From Hysterangium stoloniferum (Eukaryota; Basidiomycota; Agaricomycetes; Hysterangiales; Hysterangiaceae), in the NCBI GenBank assembly GCA_015178975.1, contig WHVD01000076.1, positions 124,001 through 188,000 of the forward strand: 64,000 nt of DNA, read 5' to 3'. Both the position numbers and the translations under genes were made by a program. The stretch's first letter is position 1. Every line of letters begins with the position of its first letter. A model generated the notes under the pieces. It was not told the origin of the DNA and made no database searches. It saw only the letters and a list, made by a program, of their open reading frames with translations. This document shows positions 54,140 to 64,000 of this stretch, piece by piece.

Positions 54140-54930
54140 TGTTAGGGTACGTACATGGCAGGTTTCTGGAGAAGCCGGCAGAATATTCGGTAGGACTTGG
54201 CTTCAGCTTATAGGCTGCGCCCTCGTGAGATTGTGTTGTCCAATTTCAGACAGGCAGACGGGAATCTCGGGGAGTCCAGGTGGGGTTTGTGGGTTGGGGG
54301 GTCATGGGGTCATAGGTCAGAGGTCATGGGTTGAGAGGTTGTGAGTCGAGATAGATAAGAGAGATAGATGCACCGGAGCCCATGGACTCCAACTAGCATG
54401 AGCGGTGTGATTCAAGTAGGAGTTTAGAGCAGAAAATGTATTAGATTACTGGGGGGAATCTAAGCAGATTTTCTGACTGGATTGTACGTACAACATCTGC
54501 CAGACTATATAGACCGTGGAATGAATGACATACCAAATCCAGTAATAATGAAATGAAACTAGCAAAACATAAAATGGAAATAGTAAACACCAAATTTGGT
54601 GTTAGGAATGGGACGGAACGGAGCAGAGTCCAAATCATGAGAAATCATAAACCATAATGGGAAACGGAGCAGGAGTGGAGTCCAAATAGTGACAGGTCAT
54701 TTGACTAAAATGGGAATGGGGCTCTGTTAGAGGGATGACAGGTTTTCCAAGCAGGGTCCGGTGACTGATGCATGGGACAAGGTTGGACATAGACAGGGAT
54801 GGAGTCCAGTGGGTATTCTGGTGACTGAACACAACATAATGAAGTCGAACATAGACAAGTCTGACATACGGAGTCCGGCGGGAATTCCAGTAAACTGACA
54901 ATGGGTGCGTATAGGGCACGGGTGCATATA
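54140..54930 (+). repeat. LTR2 copy, cut at its 3' end by a Tc1-like element
   Basis: Starts TGTTAGGGTACGTAC, hairpin at 54199-54221, follows LTR2 to GGTGCATATA at 54930, about 50 bp short of the end. The Tc1-like repeat starts right after the TA at 54929-54930. Confidence 0.85.
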
Positions 54931-55740
54931 CAGTGACTCAAAAAACCCTTCCAATGTTTGGTACTTCAGATGTATATCCTTGATAGCTCAGAGGATAAAA
55001 ATGCAGAAATATCAAAAGTATTTGTGAGCGTGCTCTATCATATATAGATTGTGGAAATACAATTTCATTACATCAGCTCCAAATATGGAAATACTACAAA
55101 TATATATATACAGGAGACTCATTGGAAGGGCTTTTTGGCTGGCAGCATTGATGACTATAAATGCTTATAGTCATGTGACCTTGTTGATTGTTCACCTCCA
55201 ACTGGGTCCTATCAACAAAATCACATGATGTCACATGATGTCACATGACCACATTGTGCTGCAGTATAAATACATGGCCTTTAGCAACTAGCAATGTCCC
55301 AATTCCCAAAATGTGCACTTTGTCTCTTGCCAGCCAGAATCATATCCTCTCACTGCTTGATGCTGGCCATACAGCTAGCCACATTTTAGCTCCTACTGGT
55401 TATGGCATTGGCACAGTCTTTAGACTTTACTCCAAGCATTATTGTCATCTCTCTAAATCCATTGGTGGTCACCCCTCCAAGCTTTCCACTACCAATATTC
55501 ACTATGCACAGCATCTCATCAGCTCTGGGAAGGCCAACACTGCTTTTGATGTGGCCAAAGCTCTTAAGAATGTCACAAACCAGTCCATCTGTACCCCAAC
55601 TGTGTGCAATAGTCTCAATATAGTTGGGGGTGCCTCAATAACCCTTCCAATGTTTGGTACTTCATATTTACATCCCTGATAACTCAGAGAATAAAAATGC
55701 AAAAATATCAAAGATATTTGTGAATATGCTCTATCATATC
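54931..55740 (+). mobile_element. Tc1-like element remnant, second family
   Basis: Starts CAGTGACTCAAAAAACCC after TA. An inverted partner of its subterminal motif (CATTGGAAGGGCTTTTTGG) lies at 55116-55134. The transposase is cut after its N-terminal third. 55627-55735 repeats the left end in direct orientation (AACCCTTCCAATGTTTGG), so two truncated copies are joined. The right terminal repeat is missing. Confidence 0.75.
55311..55679 (+). pseudogene. Tc1-like transposase, N-terminal DNA-binding part only
   Basis: Reads MCTLSLASQNHILSLLDAG, then HLSKSIGGHPSKLS and SSGKANTAFDVAKALKN, the paired helix-turn-helix layout with a GGHPSKLS linker (GRP-like) found in Tc1/Tc3 transposases. The frame then runs into the duplicated left repeat and stops at 55679. 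No DDE domain. The open frame may be extended upstream to 55245, but the ATG at 55311 better fits the family start. Confidence 0.72.
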
Positions 55741-56012
55741 ATATAAAGTAAAGTTGTATGGTGGGTGGTGGGCGTTTTCAGGCACCGCAGGCCCTATTTG
55801 CGAGGGCGCGGAGCACCCGAACCCTCTGCGTGGGAGTGTGTGACTAAGCTGATGCCCAAAGTCTCTTATTACCTCAGCACGGGAGCAAATCCGGAGGCTT
55901 TTTGGCCTTCGCGGGAGCATTTGTGCCGCCGTGGGAGCTTTTTCATGACATTGGTGATGCGTGGGAACATTTTCGGCCATAGCCGCGGGAGGCCTGGAAG
56001 CCCGCTGTAAAG
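55741..56012 (+). repeat. Fragment of the satellite element terminal module
   Basis: AGTAAAGTTG, GTGGGTGGTGGGCG, GGCACCGCAGG and GAGGGCGCGGAGC match 63165-63235, followed by GCGGGAGCATTTGTG-type units. It ends abruptly at about 56012. Confidence 0.8.
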
Positions 56013-57006
56013 CCTTGAGGCTGCCACACCTTCTCCCTTCCCCTCTCCCTCCCCCGGCTTTGTCCTCCTTAAATTGTGAGGGGCTGTTCTTTGGAATATT
56101 TCTCAAGGGATTTGGCCCCATACCAAGGTGTGTTGAAGCCTCTATTTAATTGTATTAAATTTCGCTTTTTTAATAGTTAAATATATTATTTTACAGGTAC
56201 AGTCTGGCTATCCACTGGCCCTGGTCCCCCCATATCGAACATTTATCTTCTTTGAAGCATTCCCCAAGTCCTCAGACAATACAAAAGGTGTGGTGAGGTC
56301 CTGCCAATTATTAATTAATTTTCACTTCTTTAAATGATTAAATAATTTATTTGCAGTGGAATCACCCTTTCCTGGGTGTTATTCTCATTCATAAACACAG
56401 TCTGAAGACTATTCCATAATCTCAGGTATGTTTTGGGCTTTCTCATGCTGTTTTAATATATTTATGCATTATTTTTCCCAATTTTGGCCAATTTTAGACC
56501 TATTTGTCTCAATTTCTTTTCCCTTGGACTCTCCACTGCTTTTTTGAGTCCTCTCTGTGAGTATAAGTGGAGTATTGAAGGTGAGTCCTGTCCCTGTAAT
56601 TAACCTTAGCTATTTTTGCTCAAATATTATTCATACAGTGAAATTGACTCTCTATTCTGTGTCTTTTTGCCTTGATTTCTGTTTCTATTCTTGCTGGAAG
56701 ATATAACATACCTCCAGGTTAGTATTGGTACCTTGCCTCATTCTGTTAAAAATTATTTATGCATTATTTTTCGCGTTTTTGGGCTATTTTAGACCTATTT
56801 GTCTGAATTTCTTTTCCCTGGCATTCTCTACAGCCATTGTGACCATTTTCTATAAGTATAGGTGGAGTATTGAAAGTGAGTCCTTTTCCTGTAATTTCCT
56901 TTGGCTTATTTTAGCCTAATTCACTCCAACTCTCTGCCCCTCCTCTCTTCCCCCTCTCCTGCAGGGTTTCTATCTCTGCTGCTGCTGCTGTGATTGCTAT
57001 ATCATT
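56013..57006. other. Upstream region of the Helitron gene
   Basis: No ORF. Contains several pyrimidine tract/AG and GT words (for example TATTTTACAG at 56192), so a spliced leader is possible. Two ~100-bp segments (around 56450-56580 and 56740-56880) are similar to each other (AGACCTATTTGTCT, TATAAGT.TAGGTGGAGTATTGA). The Helitron 5' end was not located. Confidence 0.4.
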
Positions 57007-60000
57007 ATGGATCGAACACCTGAGCATGATCGAGAGGAGGAGCAAAGGCAGCATAGGGCACAATTGCAAATGACATCTCCATCTGATCGTCATCGGCGTT
57101 TAGCTGTGAATTCTAATATACCACCCCCTGCTCAACCATTCCGAGATCTTCATCTTCCTGTTAGTAGAGGTCAATCTGACAATCCATTTTTGGTTGCTCA
57201 GCCAGGTGGCTCTGCAAGTGGCTCTGCTGCAAGTGGCTCTGCTATAGTTGGCTCTGATGCAGTGGCTGCCTTGCAAAGGCAGTATCTGGCTTTGCCACCA
57301 TTAAAAAAACCTATTAGGCAGGGGCGGGGTCATGGACAAGGAAATGTAGCTGCACATATACAGCAGGATCATCAACCAGCAAATGTACCTGTTCAGCCAC
57401 AGGCACCAGGTCGTACACAAGGCAATGTAGCTGTTCAACAGCAGCAACCAATTGAAGGCATCCAGCCTGCAATTGGCTCTGCTGCAGTAGCTGCTCTGTA
57501 TGCTCAGTATAATGCTTTACCACCATTAGACCAACCTGCTCAACTACAGCCACCAATTGTACAATCAGCACCACATCCACAGCATAGTCATCAACCAGGA
57601 AATCAACCAGGAAATGTACCTGCACCAGTACAGCAAAGTCATTCATCTGCTCCACTACAACATAGTCATGCATCATTTAATGCAGTTCCACAAGTCCAGG
57701 CACAGCTAGCCATTTTACAGTTAGCACCACTACAGAATCACCATCCAGCTCCACAACAACAACAACCACCTATTTTGCAGTGGGCACCACCACAGCTTCA
57801 CCATCCACCTGGAAATCCAGCCCCACAGCTGCACTATGGCCATTTACCTATTAATGCCATTCCACAACTCCAGGCACAGGTACCCATTTTGCAATTAGCA
57901 CCACCACAGCATCATCATCCACCTGGAAATCCAGCTCCACAACAACCACAGCACCTATTTTGCAGTGGGCACCACCACAGCTTCACCTTCTGCCTGGAAA
58001 TCCAGCTATCCAACAACTGCAACCACCTATTGTGCAGTGGGCACCACCACAGCTTCACCATCCACCTGAAAATCCAGTTCCACAGCAGCAACAGCAACAG
58101 CAACTACAGTTAGCCCCACTTCCAGCTATTCCCCCACCTCCAGCTATTCCCCACCTCCAGCTATTCCCCCACCTCCCAGCTATTCCCCCACCTCCAGCTA
58201 TTCCCACCTCCAGCTATTCCCCCACCTCCAGCTATTCCCCACCTCCAGCTATTCCCCACCTCCAGCTATTCCCCACCTCCAGCTATTCTATTCCCCACCT
58301 CCAGCTATTCCCCCACCTCCAGCTATTCCCCCACTCCAGCTATTCCCCCACCTCCAGCTATTCCCCCACCTCCAGCTATTCCCACCTCCAGCTATTCCCC
58401 ACCTCCAGCTATTCCCCACCTCCAGCCCCCAGCTATTCCCCACCTCCAGCTATTCCCCACCTCCAGCTATTCCCCCAGCCCCACCCCCCCACCTCCAGCT
58501 ATTCCCCACCTCCAGCTATTCCCCCAGCTATTCCCCACCTCCAGCCCCCCACCTCCAGCTATTCCCCCACCTCCAGCTATTCCCCCACCTCCAGCTATTC
58601 CCCCACCTCCAGCTATTCCCCCACCTCCAGCTATTCCCCACCTCCAGCTATCCCCCTCCAGCTATTCCCCCACCTCCTCTTCCCATTCCACAATTACCCA
58701 TTGGGTGGCAACCAGTTGTGGAGGACAGGTTTCAAAGACATGACTTGGGACGTATGGACATACAGTGTTCAGACTGTGGAGCTTTGCACTGGATGGATGA
58801 GTGTATATCAAATAGCTCTAAGACACATCCAAAATTTGGCAAGTGTTGCAAGCGAGGAAAGGTGGCCCTTCCAATACTTGAGCCAGTCCCTCACATTTTA
58901 AGGTCTCTCCTGGAGGGTAATACAGACAATAGTAGAGAATTTCTCAAAAATATTCGTGCCTATAATAATGCATTTGCATTTACATCACTGGGTGTCAATT
59001 TGGATGAGTCTGTCTTGCAAGGTGGTGGTGGCCCATATGTCTTCAAAATCCATGGTGAATTGTATCACCAGCATGGTGCCTTGATTCCTTATGGAGAAGG
59101 TGTATCACATAGTTATGTATGCTCAGCTTTACATCCATGATCCTGCATTGGCACAGGAGGATGGACTGAGGCAGGCATTGCAGCAGAGGCAGAATCACAG
59201 GGCAAATAGAAACCTAAATAACCAAACTTTTTCTGACTTGCAGGATATGATAGAGCAATATAATCCCTTTATACAACTATATCGCCAGGCACATGAGTGA
59301 TTGAGGACACAGGCAGAGACTCCAAGGCTACATGTCAGGCTGAGCTACAAAGCTTTTAATGATCCCAGACGGTACAATCTTCCAACCGGTGATGAACTTG
59401 CCATCATTCTCCCTGGAGATGGTGATACAGGTCATGGTGACCCAAGGGATATTATTGTTCAGAGGAGAGGGGGCCAGTTCCATCATGTCCATGATGCACA
59501 AGCCATTTATACACCCCTTCATTATGTTATGCTCTTTCCCAGGGGTGAGCGTGGTTGGTCATGGGACATTCCCTATGCCAATCAAAATTGGCAGCCCCAG
59601 CCTGGACAGCAGGATGAAGAAGGTGAAGATGAAGATAACAGTCGGAAGGTGACCCAATGTGAATATTATGCCTATCGCCTATTTCCCAGAGCATACGAAG
59701 CCATGACCCTTTTTTATGCACAAAAGCTATTCCAACAGTATATTGTCAATGCCTGGGCAGTAACAGAGCAGTGCAGATTGAGATTTCGCAGGGATAATCA
59801 ACCAAGGTTACGTGCAGAACTCTACAACCAGGTGGTCAATGCCTTTACACATGAGGATGTCAACACAGATGCCAATAGTATTGGTCAGAGGCTCATACTC
59901 CCTTCTACATTTACTGGCAGTTCAAGGGATATGAGACAAAGTTTGCAAAATTCATTTGCAATTGCACGAAAGTATGGCAATGCCAGCTGCTTCATCACTA

Positions 60001-62909
60001 TGACAGCCAATCCCAAGTGGAAGGAGGTTACTGATGAATTGCTTCCTGGCCAGACTCCAGCTGATCGTCCTGATTTAGTCTCCAGGGTCTTTGCTGCCAA
60101 GAAGGCTAAGTTGCTCAAGATGATCACAGAGGACCACATCTTTGGTAGAACAGTAGCCCATATCCATGTCATTGAATTCCAAAAGTGGGGTCTTCCACAC
60201 ATGCACTGCCTCATATGGTTTGATGACCAGAATAAGCCAAGGACACCAGAAGATGTCGACTCCATGGTTTCTGCCTGTTTTCCAGATCATGAAACACATC
60301 CCAGACTGTTTAATTTAGTAGGTCAACTCATGACCCATGGTCCCTGTGGAACTGATCATCCAAATGCTGCCTGTATGGTAGATAAGGAATGCAGTAAACA
60401 CTATCCAAAGGATTGGTGTGAAGCTACCATTGTCAATGAGGAAGGCTATCCAACATGCTGTTGCCCTAACAAAGGAAGGGTTTATCAAACTCCCAGGTTT
60501 ACATATGACAACAAACATGTTGTCCCTTACTCCCCCATTTTGATTCTCACCTTTGAATGCCACATCAATGTAGAGTTGACCTTTACCAATAGATCAATGA
60601 AGTACATGCATAAATACTGTTACAAGGGCCATGATCGTACAACTATGGAATTTGGTAAGACACCAGATGAAATTCAACAGTACCTTGATGCACATTATGT
60701 CAGTGCACATGAATCTGTCTGGTGATTAATGTGTAATGAACTCCACACCCAGGTTCCTGCAGTAATGGCACTTGGTGTCCATCTTCCTGGGGAGAACACT
60801 GTACCTTTTGGTGGTGATCAAGGTCCTGCTGAGGCTTTACAAAGGGCAGAGCGTTCAGGGACAACTCTCATGGCTTATTTTGAAGCTAATACCAAGGGTC
60901 TCATTGGTTATAATGGACAGCATGCCCAGGACACATTTTATATGGACTTTCCTGAGTATTTCACATATGTCCCCAAGAAGAAATCATGGAAGCCACATGA
61001 AAGTGGTTTTTCCATAGGGTGCATTCATTTTGTCAATATTGCCAGTGGGGAAAGATTCCACCTCCGTACTTTGCTCACTCTTGTCAAAGGTGCCACCTCA
61101 TTTGAACAGCTCAGGACTTTTCAGGGTGAGACTTATCCCACATTTCAGCAAGCCTGTGTTGCATGTGGTTTGCTTGAAGATGACTGCCAGTGGCACATGT
61201 GCCTCACAGAAGCCAGTCACATAGAGTCTGGATTTCAACTTTGCAGGTTGTTTGCCATCATTTTGACCATGTCCTCCCCTGCACAACCCCATGAACTCTG
61301 GAATGACTTCAAAGCATTTCTTTGTGATGATTTGAAGTTCATACTTCAACAAAAACATGGCATTGTCAATCCATCACCACACAGGATTTATGACTTTGGT
61401 CTCTATGAGATTGATAAGATCCTCCGCTATTCTGGAAAGTCCCTTTCACACTATCCAACCATGCCAAACTGCACTGATGTTTGGGATGGGATGGTTGGCA
61501 ACCGTCTCATTAGGGAGCAGTCAGATTATGATGTTGATATTGAGCATGCCAGTGCCCAAGCCAATCTTGAAATGTGTAATCCTGAACAATGAGCTGCCTT
61601 TGAGACTATAATGAAAGCAGTGGATGAGCAGCAGGGCAAATTGTTTTTTGTGAATGGTCCAGGTGGCACTGGCAAGTCCTTTGTATGGAATACTCTGGCA
61701 CATGCATGTCGTGCCAAGGGCTACATTGTACTTTGTGTGGCATCTTCTGGAATTGCATCAATGATTCTCAAGGGTGGTCACACTTCTCACAGCACATTTT
61801 CAATCCCTGTTCCCTGTGAGAAGGATGCTCTATGTCATATCAAAAAGGGTTCAGAAAAAGCAGAGCTCATGAAGAAGGTCCGACTGATTATCTGGGATGA
61901 AGTTCCCATGCAGTCACGTTTCACATGTGAGGCAGTTGACAGAACCTTGAGGGATTTATTAGACAAGGAGGATCTTCCCTTTGGAGGGATTCCTGTGGCC
62001 TGGGGAGGTGACTTCCAGCAGACTTTGCCTGTTGTACCAAAGGGTTCAAAAGAACAGATCATTGGACAATGTATCCAGAAATCAGAACTGTGGAAGCATA
62101 TCAAGGTACTTTTCTTGAAAAAGAATATGCGGGTGGACCAGGATGATCCAGACAGTCAACAGTTTGCTCAGTGGCTATTGGATATAGGCCATGGAAAGGA
62201 TTTACCTTTGGATCATACAATGGATATCCCTCCTCATATGATCTGTGGTCCAGAAATGTCTGATCTAATTGCTGAGATATATCCAGACATCCATGTAGAT
62301 AGAGACCAAAGGGATTGGTAAGATGAAGACTTCTTAGACCGGGCAATTCTGTGTCCAAGGAATTCAGAAGTAGATGAGATTAATTCAGAACTTCTGAATA
62401 AATTCCCTGGAGAGAGTCGTATGTACCACAGTGCTGATACTGCAGAGGGAGACAGTGAGACAGAGATGTATCCTGTAGAGTATTTGAACGGCCTGAATTT
62501 TGGTGGAATCTCACCAAGTCGACTTGAGGTGAAGCCAGGAGTGCCATTGATGCTATTACAGAACATAGATCCACAGAGGGGGCTTTTCAATGGGACATGA
62601 TTGCGATTGGTGAAAATGGAAAATCATTTGCTTCAAGTGCGGATCCTAACTGGACCATGTACTGGAAAAATGGCATTTCTTTCACGGATCAAAATAATTA
62701 CAAATGATGATCAACTGCCATTTAAACTGCATCGTATTCAGTTTCCAGTGCGGTTGGCATTTGCAATGACAATTAACAAGTCACAGGGACAGTCTTTGAA
62801 AGTGGTAGGAATAGATTTGAGAATGGCAGTGTTTGGACATGGGCAATTGTATGTGGGACTTTCAAGGGGAAGAAGTTGGAATAGGATAAAAATATTATTA
62901 AAGATATAG
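57007..62909 (+). pseudogene. Helitron Rep/helicase, frameshifted and with several stops
   Basis: N-terminus 57007-58700 is Gln/Pro/His-rich repeat. 58718-59140 has the Helitron N-terminal cysteine motif (CSDCGALHWMDEC..KCCKRGKVALP) and the Helitron-like-N domain. 59301-60725 is the Rep domain: FITMTANPKW, the HUH motif GLPHMHCLIW and the Tyr-rich YMHKYCYKGHDR. 61611-62321 is a Pif1-type helicase with Walker A GPGGTGKS, the DEVPM box and GGDFQQTLPV; 62601-62909 has the C-terminal motif AMTINKSQGQSL and YVGLSRG. The frame is broken by shifts (near 57945, within 58100-58690, near 59115) and stops at 59298, 60723, 61590, 62319 and 62598, four of five being TGA. Helitrons replicate by rolling circle using this fused enzyme. 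This copy cannot. Confidence 0.93.
58110..58690 (+). repeat. CCAGCTATTCCCCCACCT minisatellite in the Helitron N-terminus
   Basis: Units of 14-18 bp with varying numbers of C. Encodes PAIPPPP when in frame. Length changes in the C runs produce frameshifts, so the reading frame before and after does not match. Confidence 0.9.
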
Positions 62910-63015
62910 TGTACAAAGATGTATTATTAGATTGAAGTTTTAATGTATTTTGATTAATTGTTTCTAACTTTTCTAACTTCTAACAGTGATTGTGATATGT
63001 AAATACTTAGAAGTG
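62910..63015. other. 3' flank of the Helitron gene
   Basis: AT-rich. The Helitron 3' end (hairpin then CTRR) is not certain here: the GC hairpin at 63055-63073 is followed by CTGG, but it belongs to a module shared with 41441-41725, where that site reads CCGG. Confidence 0.35.
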
Positions 63016-63840
63016 CTGAGAAATACTTAAGAGTCATGGACGCGGGGGGGTTTGGGGGGCTTTGCCCCCCAACAAGCTGGAGCCCGCAGCGAAGTTGTGG
63101 GGCCAGTCGCGAAGTGACTGCCCCGCAGTGTAGCAAGGGTTCCCAGGCTTGTCCATCAATATATAGTAAAGTTGTACAGTGGGTGGTGGGCGTTTTTAGG
63201 CACCGCAGGCGCCCCAATGCATGAGGGCGCGGAGCGCCTGAAGGCTTCCCCGATTAGGCCACCCAGAAATGAGGACCCGTTAGCGCCCAAATTCTTCAAT
63301 TAGTCAGCGCGGGTGCATTTCTGCACTCGTGGGAGTATTTAATGACGCCGCGGGAGCTTTTCTCACAACGTGGGAGCATTTGTGGTGCCGCGGGAGTATT
63401 TTGTGATGGGTGTGGAAGTATTTTCTAATGTGCGGAGGTATTTTGTGATGCATGGAAGTATTTGTCCAGCGCGGGAGTATTTCATCACATGCACGGAGGT
63501 ATTTTTACATGCGTGGAAGTATTATGTCATGTGCGCGGGAGCATTTTTGAACCGCGTGGGAGTATTTGTCACATGCGTGGAACCATTTCATACGCCCTAA
63601 TGGAAACATTTCCCATGCACCTCCAATAGAATTTTCCGCGCCCTTCATGTCAGCATTTCCCGCACCGTTCACGTAAGCATTTCCCGCGCAGTTCACATAG
63701 CCATTTCCCATGCCCTTCACCCGACCATTTCCCATGCCCTAATGGAAACATTTCCCACGTACCTCCAGTAGAATTTCCCGCGCCCCTCAGGGACACATTT
63801 CCCACGACATTTCCGGATGAAGTCCCCGCGCCCCTCACGG
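63016..63840 (+). repeat. Satellite element, inverted copy: hairpin module, terminal module, GGGAGTATTT repeats
   Basis: 63016-63160 matches 41565-41705 in reverse, including the TTGGGGGGC/GCCCCCCAA hairpin. 63165-63240 matches 55744-55820 and 45490-45585 (reverse). 63300-63600 is made of GCGGGAGTATTTGTGATG-like units. 63600-63840 has another degenerate unit with ACCATTTCCCATGCCC. The order is the mirror of copies 1 and 2. Confidence 0.82.
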
Positions 63841-64000
63841 AAGCATTCGATAAAATACAATAAATGAAAATAAAATGTTTAAAAATAAAATAAAATAGAA
63901 TAAATCGAAATAAAATACAGTAAATGAAAATAAAATGCTTCAAAATAAAATAAAATCGGAAAAATCAAAATAAAATAAAATAAATCAAAATAAAATGCAA
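63841..64000. repeat. AT-rich tract at the right edge
   Basis: AATAAAATAAAATAAATCAAAATAAAA-type DNA is the reverse complement of the tracts at 39575-39764 and 42951-43104. It continues past the window. Confidence 0.85.

Noticed and set aside
846..62600. Reassigned TGA (read as an amino acid)
   Set aside because: TAA stops and frameshifts also occur in the same elements, and the WD40 gene appears to end in TGA. Decay is simpler.
63055..63080. Helitron 3' terminus (hairpin followed by CTGG)
   Set aside because: Homology to 41441-41725 continues past the CTGG, and the other copy has CCGG, so this is not shown to be an end.

Overview
The window is a stretch of repeat-dominated nuclear DNA from a filamentous basidiomycete, most likely an Agaricomycete. 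The evidence is the short GT..AG introns (about 45-60 bp in the transposase gene), a KDZ transposase with its companion gene, a chromodomain Ty3/gypsy pol, a second gypsy lineage whose RT is of the basidiomycete type, a Helitron with a Pif1-type helicase, and a membrane-anchored WD40 protein. I cannot name the species. Almost everything is a mobile element or its wreckage. The only good candidate for an intact host gene is the WD40 gene at 21717-25193.

Layout. 1-2486 (-) is the 5' part of a retroelement gag. 3061-6819 holds LTR fragments, one of them split by a Tc1-like transposon (4279-5887). 6868-9032 is a broken zinc-cluster/coiled-coil gene split by a solo LTR. 9122-16320 (-) is a Ty3/gypsy chromovirus (gag zinc knuckle, protease, RT, RNase H, integrase, chromodomain), cut by three independent LTR insertions that have target-site duplications. 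16330-19622 holds LTRs around a second, + strand gypsy gag/RT remnant. 19770-26109 contains the WD40 gene and duplicated flanks. 26118-35841 is a KDZ DNA transposon with 8-bp target duplications, ~584-bp inverted repeats, a ten-exon transposase gene, a CT-rich minisatellite and a second gene that was later split by a solo LTR. 35842-39479 holds more duplicated flank, a truncated host-like gene and a non-autonomous KDZ derivative. 39480-45585 is two tandem copies of a satellite-built element. 45586-46266 is a partial copy of the WD40 gene. 46690-54067 is a nest of LTRs and MITE-like elements. 54931-55740 is a Tc1 remnant. 57007-62909 is a decayed Helitron Rep/helicase gene. 63016-64000 is another copy of the satellite element, in the opposite orientation.

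Common themes. (1) Four otherwise different LTR families share a short element that folds as a hairpin and shows compensatory changes. (2) Coding sequences are broken mostly by in-frame TGA at places where an Arg CGA codon would fit, and LTR copies differ by CG to TG/CA, which points to CpG decay or a RIP-like process. (3) Five-base duplications around solo LTRs allow the order of insertions to be read.

No CRISPR array, rRNA gene or convincing functional tRNA was seen. LTR1 to LTR6 are labels made for this window only.
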